A DNA stretch of 64,000 bases from Lachnospiraceae bacterium (GCA_003507655.1 DNUZ01000010.1:33464-97463); one strand, 5' to 3'. Shown: positions 50,802 to 58,862, numbered from the stretch's first letter. Program-made: numbers and translations. Notes: generated by a model from the sequence alone, not told the origin.

Positions 50802-52619
50802 ATGTTAGAACATTCTATGTTATATCCAAAGACAACATTGACAAGAAGAAGAATTTCCATGGATGGAATGTGGAAGTTTTGCTTAGATGAAAAGGCAGTC
50901 GGAGAGAAAGAAGGCTGGATGGATGGGATTCCGGGAGAGGAAATGATTCCGGTTCCGGCAAGTTTTCAGGATTTTTATACAGAAAAAGATATCCGGGAAT
51001 ATACCGGAGACTTCTGGTATGAGACAGATTTCTTTGTGCCGGGCGAATGGGAAGGCAGAGAGATTCTGCTTCGCTTTGGAGCGGCAACGCATCGTGCAGG
51101 TGTCTATGTCAACGGTATTCTGATTACGGAGCATGAGGGGGGATTTCTTCCTTTTAGTGCAGATGTGACAACTGTGGTACGCTACGATTCTTATAATAAG
51201 GTCGTCGTAAAAGTCAATAATGAATTGAACTGCACCAATATTCCATGCGGAGAGACGATCACACTGCCAAATGGAAAGAAGATGTCAAAGCCGTATTTTG
51301 ATTTCTTTAATTATGCAGGATTACAGCGGTCGGTATACCTTTTGGCACTGCCGAGAGAATCCGTAGTAGATTTTGATTTGGATTATGCAATTCATGGGAA
51401 AAATGCGGAAGTTTCCTATCAGGTAAGAACGAATGGAGAGCATGCGGTACAGTTGGAACTTTTGGACGCTGAAGGTAACTGCGTGGCACAAAAGGATGGA
51501 AAAGAAGGTGTTCTGTATGTGGAAAACGCACATCTATGGCAGGTTCGTAATGCTTATCTTTATCGTCTGCGTATCCGCATTATGGATGGCGAAGAACTCA
51601 TTGATGAGTATGAGCAGGAAATCGGAATCCGTACCGTGAAGGTAGAGGGAATGGATATCCTGATAAACGGAGAGCCGGTTTATCTGCGAGGTTTCGGAAA
51701 GCATGAGGACAGCGATATCGTCGGACGAGGTTTTAACATTGGTATCATGAAGCGTGATTTTGAACTGATGAAGTGGATTGGGGCAAATTCCTTCCGTACT
51801 TCACACTATCCGTACAGCGAAGAAATTTATCAGATGGCAGACCGCGAGGGATTTTTGATTATAGATGAAGTTCCGGCAGTGGGAATGTTCCAGAGTCTGA
51901 TGAATTTTATGGAGGCAAGTACCGGAAAGCAGACCGCTTTCTTTAAAAAAGAGACAACGCCGGTTTTATTAAAGGCGCATTTAAGAGCCATTGAAGAGAT
52001 GATCGCAAGGGACAAAAATCATCCGAGTGTCGTTGCATGGAGTCTTTTGAATGAGCCGGAGACTACGAATGAGGCAGCCGTGCCATATTTTAAAGAAGTA
52101 TTTGATCTTGCAAATAAGTTAGACATGCAGAAACGTCCGCGTACCTTTGCACTGATTATGAACTCCTTGCCGGATACCTGTAAATGTTATCAGTTCAGCG
52201 ACATCATTGCACTCAACCGTTACTACGGATGGTATATGAAGGGGGGCTATGAGATCAGTGTCGCAGAAGAACTTTTCCGCAAAGAAATGAATGCATGGAA
52301 AGAGAAAAAATTAAATAAGCCTTTTATTTTTACGGAGTACGGTGCAGATACGCTTGCTTCTGAACACAAACTTCCATCCGTGATGTGGAGTCAGGAATAT
52401 CAGGATGAGTATTTGAAGATGACACATGAGGTTTTTGATTCCTATGATTTTATCAAGGGAGAACAGATTTGGAACTTTGCAGACTTCCAGACCACAGAGG
52501 GAATTATGCGTGTCAATGGCAATAAAAAAGGTGTCTTTACAAGACAGCGACAGCCAAAGGATATTGCATATAAGTTAAAGGAACGCTGGGAGAAGCTGCC
52601 GTTAGATTACAAAAAATAG
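50802..52619 (+). CDS. gusA: Beta-glucuronidase (GH2)
   Basis: 605 residues, as in E. coli UidA; AGGAGG precedes the ATG. It is a sugar-binding jelly roll, an Ig-like domain and a TIM barrel. Acid/base Glu418 is in SLLNEPET, nucleophile Glu512 in FTEYGAD. The NxK glucuronate-recognition motif is N574/K576 in GNKKGVF, which separates glucuronidases from galactosidases. FRTSHYPYSEE and IIDEVPAVG are also typical. The segment GMFQS...LLKAH is about as long as the active-site loop 1 of E. coli GUS. No signal peptide: it acts in the cytoplasm on imported glucuronides. Confidence 0.95.
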   Translation: MLEHSMLYPKTTLTRRRISMDGMWKFCLDEKAVGEKEGWMDGIPGEEMIPVPASFQDFYTEKDIREYTGDFWYETDFFVPGEWEGREILLRFGAATHRAGVYVNGILITEHEGGFLPFSADVTTVVRYDSYNKVVVKVNNELNCTNIPCGETITLPNGKKMSKPYFDFFNYAGLQRSVYLLALPRESVVDFDLDYAIHGKNAEVSYQVRTNGEHAVQLELLDAEGNCVAQKDGKEGVLYVENAHLWQVRNAYLYRLRIRIMDGEELIDEYEQEIGIRTVKVEGMDILINGEPVYLRGFGKHEDSDIVGRGFNIGIMKRDFELMKWIGANSFRTSHYPYSEEIYQMADREGFLIIDEVPAVGMFQSLMNFMEASTGKQTAFFKKETTPVLLKAHLRAIEEMIARDKNHPSVVAWSLLNEPETTNEAAVPYFKEVFDLANKLDMQKRPRTFALIMNSLPDTCKCYQFSDIIALNRYYGWYMKGGYEISVAEELFRKEMNAWKEKKLNKPFIFTEYGADTLASEHKLPSVMWSQEYQDEYLKMTHEVFDSYDFIKGEQIWNFADFQTTEGIMRVNGNKKGVFTRQRQPKDIAYKLKERWEKLPLDYKK

Positions 52620-52637
52620 AACAGACAGGAGAATACC

Positions 52638-54041
52638 ATGGATAGAGAAAAGACAGTCCGTCCATTCGGTTGGCGGGATAAAGTAGGATATATGTTTGGC
52701 GATTTTGGAAATGATTTTACCTTTCTATTTGCCAGTACGTTTTTGATGATTTTTTATACAAAGGTATTAGGGATCAGCATGGGACTGGTGGGAACCTTAT
52801 TTCTGACAGCACGATGCATTGATGCATTTACAGATGTGACAATGGGAAGAATTGTAGACCGGATGAATCCGAAAAAAGATGGAAGATTCCGTCCGTGGCT
52901 GCGACGGATGTGTGCACCGGTTGCGATTTCAAGTTTTCTGATGTACCAGTCCTCGTTAGCGGGTGCATCCATGACGGTCAAAGTCATTTATATGTTTGTC
53001 ACTTATATCTTGTGGGGAAGTATTTTTTATACCTCCATTAATATTCCATACGGCTCCATGGCATCTGTCTTAAGTGCAGATTCTGATGACCGGGCCGCAC
53101 TCTCAACCTATCGTAGTGTAGGGGCAACGTTAGCGGGACTCATCATTGGTGTCGGTGGACCGATGCTGGTGTATACGACCGATGCGGCGGGAAACCAGCT
53201 TGTGCATGGACCGCGTTTTACACTGATCGCAGGGATCTTTTCCCTAGGGGCAATCGGCTGTTATCTGTTGTGCTATTTTATGACCACGGAACGGGTAAAA
53301 ATCGCCCCGACACACCATGAGGAACAAGTCAGTTTCAAAGAGACAGTCAAAGCACTCGTTTCTAACCGGGCATTGCTTGGAATTATTGCAGCGGCAATCT
53401 TATTGTTGTTGGCATCCCTGATGACACAGTCTGTCAACCAGTACGTTTTTGTGGACTATTTTAAAAATAAAGAAGCACTGGCGGTAATGAGCATTGCCGG
53501 AATCCTTCCAATGCTTCTGATGGCACCGTTTACCGTGCCAATCACCAGAAAATACGGAAAAAAAGAAGTGGGAGCAGTCGGCTGTATCCTCGGTGGGATC
53601 GCGAGCCTGTTAATGTTCGTACTTCAGGTAAAATCCGCCGCAGTGTATATTGCCATTTCCGTAATCGGATATTTTGGCTTTGGCTTTTTTAATCTGATCA
53701 TCTGGGCGTTTATTACGGATATCATTGACGATCAGGAGGTGCGGACAGGAAAACGTGAGGATGGAACCATCTACGCCGTATATTCGTTTGCAAGAAAAAT
53801 CGGACAGGCGCTTTCCGGCGGATTAGGGGCTTATGCATTGGCACTTGTGGGATATGATTCGAGTGTTCAGGTGCAGACCGCAGAAGTGGCAGGCGGAATC
53901 TACAATGTGGCAACCTTAGTGCCGGGAATCCTTTATATCGGTGTAGGACTTTGTCTGATTTTTATCTATCCACTGAATAAAAAGAAGGTAGAAGGGAATA
54001 TTGCAATTTTAAAAGAGAGAAGAGAGGTAAACTATGAGTAA
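52638..54041 (+). CDS. GPH-family glucuronide:cation symporter (UidB-like)
   Basis: 467 residues; AGGAG precedes the ATG. Twelve-helix major-facilitator/GPH carrier with the family opening DKVGYMFGDFGNDFTFLFASTFLMIFYTKVLGIS, the conserved DAFTDVTMGRIVDRM, and DDRAALSTYRSVGATLAG. The cation-binding Asp region in helix 2 is intact. Lying 18 bases after gusA and overlapping kdgK by 8 bases, it most likely imports glucuronides for GusA. Confidence 0.93.
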   Translation: MDREKTVRPFGWRDKVGYMFGDFGNDFTFLFASTFLMIFYTKVLGISMGLVGTLFLTARCIDAFTDVTMGRIVDRMNPKKDGRFRPWLRRMCAPVAISSFLMYQSSLAGASMTVKVIYMFVTYILWGSIFYTSINIPYGSMASVLSADSDDRAALSTYRSVGATLAGLIIGVGGPMLVYTTDAAGNQLVHGPRFTLIAGIFSLGAIGCYLLCYFMTTERVKIAPTHHEEQVSFKETVKALVSNRALLGIIAAAILLLLASLMTQSVNQYVFVDYFKNKEALAVMSIAGILPMLLMAPFTVPITRKYGKKEVGAVGCILGGIASLLMFVLQVKSAAVYIAISVIGYFGFGFFNLIIWAFITDIIDDQEVRTGKREDGTIYAVYSFARKIGQALSGGLGAYALALVGYDSSVQVQTAEVAGGIYNVATLVPGILYIGVGLCLIFIYPLNKKKVEGNIAILKERREVNYE

Positions 54042-55059
54042 ACGTGTGGTTACATTTGGAGAGATTATGCTGCGTCTGGCACCGGAGGGCTATTACCGTC
54101 TGGTGCAGGCGGACAAATTAGGGGCAACCTATGGAGGAGGAGAAGCGAATGTAGCAGTGTCTTTGGCAAACTATGGATTTGATGCTGCATTTGTCACAAG
54201 ACTTCCACAGCATGAGTTGGGACAGGCAGCAGTCAATTCCCTAAGAAAATACGGAGTAGATACGTCACAGATTGTACGAGGCGGAGAACGCATCGGCATC
54301 TATTATCTGGAAAAAGGAGCATCGCAAAGACCGTCCAAAGTCATCTATGACCGTACCGGTTCAGCACTCTATTCTGCCCTCAAAGAGGAATTTGACTGGG
54401 AAAAAATCTTAGAAGGAGCCGAGTGGTTTCATTTTACGGGGATTACTCCGGCGTTGAATGACGAGGTAGCGGCAATTTGTTTAGAGGCATGCAAAACTGC
54501 AAAGAAAATGGGTGTGAAGATTTCCTGTGATCTGAACTACCGTAACAAACTTTGGAGCAAAGAAAAAGCCGGACAGGTGATGGGAGAACTCTGTCAGTAT
54601 GTGGATGTATGCATTGCAAATGAAGAAGATGCGGCAGATGTCTTTGGAATCCATGCGGCAGATACGGACGTGACCAGCGGAAGCGTGAACCGTGAAGGCT
54701 ATAAAGAGGTAGCGACAAAGTTAGCAGAGCGGTTTGCTTTTGAAAAAGTGGCGATTACCTTAAGAGAATCGATTTCCGCAAATGACAACAACTGGTCTGC
54801 GATGCTCTTTGATGGAAAAGACTATTATTTCAGCAGAAAATATGCTATGCATATCGTTGACCGCGTAGGCGGCGGAGACAGCTTTGGCGGCGGTCTGATC
54901 GCAGCATTGTTAGAGGGTTACGAATCTGAAAAAGCGATCGAATTTGCAGTAGCCGCATCCTGCTTAAAACATTCCATTGAGGGAGATTTTAATCTGGTAT
55001 CCAAAGAAGAAGTCCTGAAATTAGCCGGCGGAGATGCCAGCGGACGTGTGCAGAGATAA
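54034..55059 (+). CDS. kdgK: 2-keto-3-deoxygluconate kinase (PfkB family)
   Basis: 341 residues. PfkB carbohydrate kinase with TFGEIMLRLAPEG, the substrate-binding GGGEANVAVSLANYG, DLNYRNKLWS, and the anion-hole/catalytic motif GGGDSFGGGLIAAL, in which GGGDSF replaces the usual GAGDAF. It phosphorylates KDG to KDPG at the end of the glucuronate branch. Its start overlaps the symporter stop by 8 bases. It is the last cargo gene, 53 bases from the attR arm. Isomerase (uxaC), reductase (uxuB), dehydratase (uxuA) and KDPG aldolase are not in the window. Confidence 0.92.
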   Translation: MSKRVVTFGEIMLRLAPEGYYRLVQADKLGATYGGGEANVAVSLANYGFDAAFVTRLPQHELGQAAVNSLRKYGVDTSQIVRGGERIGIYYLEKGASQRPSKVIYDRTGSALYSALKEEFDWEKILEGAEWFHFTGITPALNDEVAAICLEACKTAKKMGVKISCDLNYRNKLWSKEKAGQVMGELCQYVDVCIANEEDAADVFGIHAADTDVTSGSVNREGYKEVATKLAERFAFEKVAITLRESISANDNNWSAMLFDGKDYYFSRKYAMHIVDRVGGGDSFGGGLIAALLEGYESEKAIEFAVAASCLKHSIEGDFNLVSKEEVLKLAGGDASGRVQR

Positions 55060-55112
55060 ATAATAAGTCTTAAATAGAACATGTCATATGAAAATATCAT
55101 ATAACAAGCAAG

Positions 55113-55138
55113 TTACATGGTGCTGTGTCAGTCACCTG
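55113..55138. other. attR: island-side arm plus core repeat
   Basis: The island arm 55113-55132 precedes core CACCTG (55133-55138). Its complement, read outward from the core, is ACTGACACAGCACCATGTAA, 16 of 20 identical to the attL arm. The host half begins ACCGACCACC on the right. Confidence 0.85.
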
Positions 55139-55571
55139 ACCGACCACCAAGAACTTTCCTGCCTTTTAAATCTTCCCAGCGAAAATCCGGCATTTCTTCT
55201 CTTGCAACTAAGAAGTTGCCGGCACGCTGGGTAAGCTGTGCAAAGTTGACAATTTTATCGTTTGCACCTTCATTATAGGTATAGACTGTCGTCTCCGGTC
55301 CCATGAAGCCGATATCTGCTTCATTCGAGAGTACGGCAGTCATTGTTTTGTCAGCACCAAAACCGGTGATCAGTTCTAAATCGATTCCTGCGTCTTTAAA
55401 ATAATCTTTTTCAATGGCAACATACATAGGTGCATAGAAAATCGAGTGAGCCACTTCGTTCAGTGTGACTTTTTGCAGCTTTTTTTCAGAGTCTTTGGAA
55501 TTTGCACATCCGACGAACAGTGTCAGAACCATAGAAAGACTCAGAAACAGAACCATGCATTTCTTTTTCAT
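55133..55571 (-). pseudogene. N-terminal half of the severed substrate-binding lipoprotein
   Basis: Lipoprotein signal ending LTLFVGC-A, then EVAHSIFYAPMYVAIEKDYFKDAGIDLELITGFGADKTMTAVLSNEADIGFMGPE, typical of SsuA/NMT1-like proteins. It ends LKGRKVLGGRSG at the junction; a single extra Asp and the TGA at 55128-55130 come from island DNA. With the C-terminal half (39469-40037) it makes about 333 residues, the usual size. The truncated lipoprotein could still be made, but it lacks the second lobe and so cannot bind ligand normally. Confidence 0.9.
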
Positions 55572-55638
55572 AGAATCCTCCGATTGTTTTTAGTTTAGCG
55601 TATGCCAAAATAAAAAAAGTGTTAGAGGAATGTAAAGA

Positions 55639-56073
55639 TTACAGGTAAGGATGCATACCTTCACACAGCTTTTCTTCAATCTTAATCAGGCGGTCGCAGA
55701 TGTCTAAGGCTTTTTTGTCGGCATCCTCGTACTGGTTTCGGTATTTGTAGAGAGATTTGACACCCATATTGCAACCCTCGGTCATGAGGTCCGCAATCGA
55801 AGCATCACTGCTATCCATACTCAGTTTCATATTTGTTTTCATCCAGGACATTCCTTTTGCAATCGGATTAGGCTCCTTGTCAGAACTGTTGTACTCCAAT
55901 AAGAGACTGTGCAGTTCGTTTCCTAAGGTTTTGTGGTGTTCTTTGCTTTCCGTGAGCAGATTCTTTAAATTATCATCGTGCACAAAGTCGAGTACCTCGT
56001 CAATCGAAGCCACTGCCATCTTAGTGCCAGCGTCACATTCCTTTAATAATTCAATCGTGTTTTGATTTTTCAT
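55639..56073 (-). CDS. Four-helix-bundle protein, ferritin-like/DUF2383-like
   Basis: 144 residues from ATG 56073, with GGAGG upstream; a longer frame to 56253 runs into a palindromic element and is rejected. Helical throughout: NTIELLKECDAGTKMAVASIDEVLDFV, NLLTESKEHHKTLGNELHSLLLEY, IADLMTEGCNMGVKSLYKYRNQYEDADKKALDICDRLIKIEEKL. Glu and His are spaced as in ferritin-like bundles, but a di-iron site is not certain. The function of this clostridial family is unknown. Confidence 0.65.
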   Translation of the reverse strand: MKNQNTIELLKECDAGTKMAVASIDEVLDFVHDDNLKNLLTESKEHHKTLGNELHSLLLEYNSSDKEPNPIAKGMSWMKTNMKLSMDSSDASIADLMTEGCNMGVKSLYKYRNQYEDADKKALDICDRLIKIEEKLCEGMHPYL

Positions 56074-56169
56074 AAAAATACCTCCGTTAAAGTTTAAAGT
56101 TAGGATGTCCCTATTTAAGGGAAATATGAGAACATTCAAGTATCCACATAATATTTTTTTGTATACTCT

Positions 56170-56328
56170 GTAACTTACACCAGCCAGATATTCCAAGTTT
56201 CCTTGTGCAAACCATTCCAATGAACCTCTGAAATCAGAAATCGTGTGCACCAAAGGGTTTCACGATTTCCTGAGTTTCATTTCCATTGCACAAAAAGAAA
56301 CTTTCTATATCTGACTGGTGTAAGTTAC
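56170..56328. repeat. 159-bp palindromic MITE-like element
   Basis: Terminal inverted repeats: GTAACTTACACCAGCCAGAT (56170-56189), continuing AT, pairs with 56307-56328 with one mismatch. The symmetry continues inward: AAGTTTC near the left matches GAAACTT on the right, TTGTGCAA matches TTGCACAA, and GAAATCGTG pairs with CACGATTTC at the centre. No gene inside. It fills most of the 363-bp gap between the four-helix protein and the PHP gene. No clear target-site duplication. Confidence 0.85.
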
Positions 56329-56436
56329 AACAAGACATTGAGAAAATATCCTGTAGATATTTGAATCTTCATGGAAAAAAGCGAAAGGTCGTGCTATACT
56401 ACATACGGACAAATAGAGATACGAGGAGTGATTGAC

Positions 56437-57162
56437 ATGAAAGACATTTTGGATCTGCACACACATACGATCGCGAGCGGACATGCATACAATACGATGA
56501 ATGAGATGATCGCAGCCGCAAAATCGCGGGGACTTGAAATCTACGGGATTACGGAACATGCACCGCGGATGAACGGAAGCTGTACAGAGATGTATTTTCA
56601 GAATTTCAGGATTCTTCCGAGAGAAAAAGACGGAATGACCGTTTTGCATGGTGTCGAATTAAATATTTTAGACACGGATGGTCATGTGGACTTAACAGAG
56701 AGAGTGCTTGCGGAGATGGACATTGGAATTGCAAGTATGCATCTGCCGTGCTATACAAGCGGAGGGATTGTGGAAAATACAAAAGCCTATCTGAATGTGA
56801 TGAAAAATCCATATGTCAACATTATCGGACATCCTGACGATGCAAGATTTCCTATTGATTATAAAGAATTAGTATTAGGGGCAAAGGAGCATCATGTCCT
56901 CTTAGAGGTCAACAATTCTTCCCTGTTACCGACAAGCTATCGTGGAAATCCAAGAGAGTCCTATGAAAAAATGCTTGCATACTGCAAGGAATATCAGGTG
57001 CCGGTGATCATGGATTCGGATGCCCATGCAGACAATGCGGTAGGAAATCACAGGGAAGCCGTAAACGTATTAGAGAGTGTGGAATTTCCGGAGGAACTGA
57101 TCGCGAATACTTCTACCGAACTGATCCGTCAGTATCTGAACTATTATATATATATGGATTAG
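56437..57162 (+). CDS. PHP-domain phosphoesterase (YcdX/histidinol-phosphatase-like)
   Basis: 241 residues from ATG 56437, with GAGGAG upstream; an in-frame ATG at 56371 lacks a site. Trinuclear-metal PHP motifs: LDLHTHTIASGHA, GITEHAPRM, LHGVELNILDTDG, SMHLPCY, IIGHPDD and MDSDAHADNAVG. This YcdX-like branch hydrolyses phosphate esters; the substrate is unknown. The stop codon TAG overlaps the first bases of the adjacent palindromic element, so the element may have set the present C-terminus (LNYYIYMD). Confidence 0.85.
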   Translation: MKDILDLHTHTIASGHAYNTMNEMIAAAKSRGLEIYGITEHAPRMNGSCTEMYFQNFRILPREKDGMTVLHGVELNILDTDGHVDLTERVLAEMDIGIASMHLPCYTSGGIVENTKAYLNVMKNPYVNIIGHPDDARFPIDYKELVLGAKEHHVLLEVNNSSLLPTSYRGNPRESYEKMLAYCKEYQVPVIMDSDAHADNAVGNHREAVNVLESVEFPEELIANTSTELIRQYLNYYIYMD

Positions 57163-57464
57163 GGTGTCAAAAGGCGCCTCACAACTTAGTGGCTGGCAAC
57201 TTGTACAAAGCTGAGTCTATTTTGTTCCGTTGTACGAAAATAAGAAAATCTAAGTCTGCCTGAGTCAGGTTATGATGGAATGACGTGTACGTCTTAAACG
57301 CCCCGTCCATGGGGCTTAAGACTTTTGCTGCCGTCCATGGCAGCAAAACACTATGCATGAACAGCCAGACTAAGATTTACTAACTTTCGCCCAAAGTCAC
57401 AAAAGCAGTCCCGGCTTTGTGCAATTTGCCAATCAAAAAACTTGGAATCGCCTTTTAACACCCT
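57161..57464. repeat. 304-bp MITE-like long palindrome with twin identical-loop hairpins at its centre
   Basis: Terminal inverted repeats AGGGTGTCAAAAGGCG (57161-57176) and CGCCTTTTAACACCCT (57449-57464), 15 of 16 paired. Arm symmetry extends inward (TGGCAA/TTGCCA, ACAAAGC/GCTTTGT, AATCT-AGTCTG). At the centre are two hairpins: GTCTTAA..GCCCC-GTCCAT-GGGGC-TTAAGAC (57291-57322) and TTTTGCTGCC-GTCCAT-GGCAGCAAAA (57323-57348), with the same loop. No gene inside; it occupies most of the 378-bp intergenic gap. Confidence 0.87.
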
Positions 57465-57493
57465 GATCATACATGAAAAAGAGCATCGAGGTC

Positions 57494-57522
57494 TTTACAA
57501 GTAGTTTTCAATACTATATAAT
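57494..57522 (+). promoter_or_regulatory. Sigma-A-like promoter for the DUF1836 gene
   Basis: TTTACA (57494-57499), a 17-base spacer and TATAAT (57517-57522). The predicted start is next to GAGGTG at 57531, giving a very short leader. Confidence 0.75.
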
Positions 57523-57540
57523 ATAATTCGAGGTGAATTT

Positions 57541-58200
57541 ATGACAATAGATATGAAAGACTTCTTAAGCGGAATTACCGACATCCTGCATAGGATTGAC
57601 TATATAAAGCCGGAGGATCTGCCGAATATTGATTTATATATGGATCAGGTCACTACGTTTATGGATTCCCAGTTAGAGGCATCGAAGCGTTATCCTGAGG
57701 ACAAGATCCTGACCAAGACGATGATCAACAACTATGCGAAGAATAATCTGATCCCGCCACCGGAGAAGAAGAAATATACCAAAGAGCATATCCTCTGTCT
57801 GATCTTTATTTACTATTTTAAAAATATTTTGAGCATCAGTGATATCCAGCGGATATTAAACCCGATCACGGACAAGTATTTTGGAACAGACAAGGAAAGT
57901 TCCGTGGGTATGACGGATATCTACAGTGAGGTGTTCAGTTTAGAAAGTGAGGAGACAAAGAATCTTTTAAAGGATTTAGCGAGAAAGTATAGTATCAGCC
58001 AGAAGACCTTTTTAGATTGTGAGGATCTCTCAGAAAAAGACAGGGAATTTTTACAGACATTTGCATTTATCTGTGAACTGAGCTTTGATGTGTATATCAA
58101 AAAGACGCTGATTGAAAAAATGATTGATTCCCTTCTGCAGGAGGATAAGAAAGAATCCAAAAAAGATGCTAAAAAAGAAGCGAAAAAGACAAAGAAATAG
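57541..58200 (+). CDS. DUF1836 protein, probable MerR-like DNA-binding regulator
   Basis: 219 residues; GAGGTG precedes the ATG. DUF1836 region about 5-150: YPEDKILTKTMINNYAKNNLIPPPEKKKYTKEHILCLIFIYYFKNILSISDIQRIL, which reads like a MerR-type helix-turn-helix and wing. The C-terminus is a coiled, strongly basic tail (KKESKKDAKKEAKKTKK), likely nucleic-acid binding. Targets are unknown. Its own promoter and a terminator isolate it. Confidence 0.8.
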   Translation: MTIDMKDFLSGITDILHRIDYIKPEDLPNIDLYMDQVTTFMDSQLEASKRYPEDKILTKTMINNYAKNNLIPPPEKKKYTKEHILCLIFIYYFKNILSISDIQRILNPITDKYFGTDKESSVGMTDIYSEVFSLESEETKNLLKDLARKYSISQKTFLDCEDLSEKDREFLQTFAFICELSFDVYIKKTLIEKMIDSLLQEDKKESKKDAKKEAKKTKK

Positions 58201-58238
58201 AAGTATAGAAGAATAAAATAATCTAACGAATCCAAAAG

Positions 58239-58311
58239 CGGAATCATGAGTGGGACAGAGCCAGTGCATCATATTGGCATGGCAAAGTTTCACCTATGAT
58301 TCCGGTATTAT
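58239..58311 (+). terminator. Terminator of the DUF1836 gene
   Basis: CGGAATCAT (58239-58247) pairs perfectly with ATGATTCCG (58296-58304), followed by GTATTATTTTT. The enclosed 48 bases hold a smaller inner hairpin. Confidence 0.7.
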
Positions 58312-58410
58312 TTTTAGTGTAATTTCAGTATTATTAGTATTAGTAGTATTTTATTAGTTTTCTCTGGCTGTTATTTTGAATATATTGATCAGGTCTGTTA
58401 TCGGTTCTTC

Positions 58411-58716
58411 TTAGGATTCGGAATCATCATCTACAGATACCCGCTCAAATACCATATCATAACCGTCATTTCCGTAATTTAACGAGCGGTTGACACGGCT
58501 GATCGTTGCAGTAGAAGCTCCGGTTTTTTCTGCAATATCCAGATAAGTTTTCTGTGCGCGCAGCATTCGTGCTACTTCATAACGCTGCGAGAGTGAGAGC
58601 AGCTCATTGACGGTACAGACATCTTCAAAAAAACGGTAACACTCTTCTTTATTTTCTAAAGACAGAATTGCATCAAATAAATGATTCACTGCCTCGGTAT
58701 GAACATTTTTACTCAT
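58411..58716 (-). CDS. yerC: TrpR-like protein YerC/YecD
   Basis: 101 residues, as in the family; AAGGAG precedes the ATG. Helical TrpR-like fold: LFDAILSLENKEECYRFFEDVCTVNELLSLSQRYEVARML, then the helix-turn-helix TYLDIAEKTGASTATISRVNRSLNYG. The acidic tail is VSVDDDSES. In many Firmicutes this gene is next to pcrA, as here (divergent). The regulated genes are not known. Confidence 0.93.
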   Translation of the reverse strand: MSKNVHTEAVNHLFDAILSLENKEECYRFFEDVCTVNELLSLSQRYEVARMLRAQKTYLDIAEKTGASTATISRVNRSLNYGNDGYDMVFERVSVDDDSES

Positions 58717-58862
58717 AGTATCAATCTCCTTTGATTAGTCCTTTGTTTACTTAAAATTTTAGCATATTAAAGTTTTGACGTAAACCCATTTTTTAAAGAT
58801 TGACACTGAAACAGAAAAATGCTAGCCTTTAACAGAGATAAAAGAAAGATAAGGGGAATTTT

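Larger units (their letters stand above)
40032..55138. mobile_element. 15.1-kb site-specific integrative island carrying a glucuronide-utilisation module
   Basis: The boundaries are the CACCTG direct repeats at 40032-40037 and 55133-55138; one unit plus one repeat copy is 15,101 bp. The host gene halves on each side are collinear, on the same strand, and join in frame, which shows insertion rather than inversion. The left end carries a large serine recombinase, which is sufficient for integration. No conjugation, replication or phage structural genes are seen, so transfer would need a helper. Cargo: PadR/DUF2812, a structured RNA, MerR with a giant surface protein, an HD-GYP protein, and AraC-gusA-symporter-kdgK. 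Confidence 0.88.

Noticed and set aside
40032-55138. Prophage or conjugative element
   Set aside because: No capsid, lysis, replication, relaxase or type IV secretion genes are visible; only the recombinase points to mobility.
40032-55138. DNA inversion switch between the two att cores
   Set aside because: CACCTG copies and gene halves are in the same orientation, which predicts excision, not inversion.
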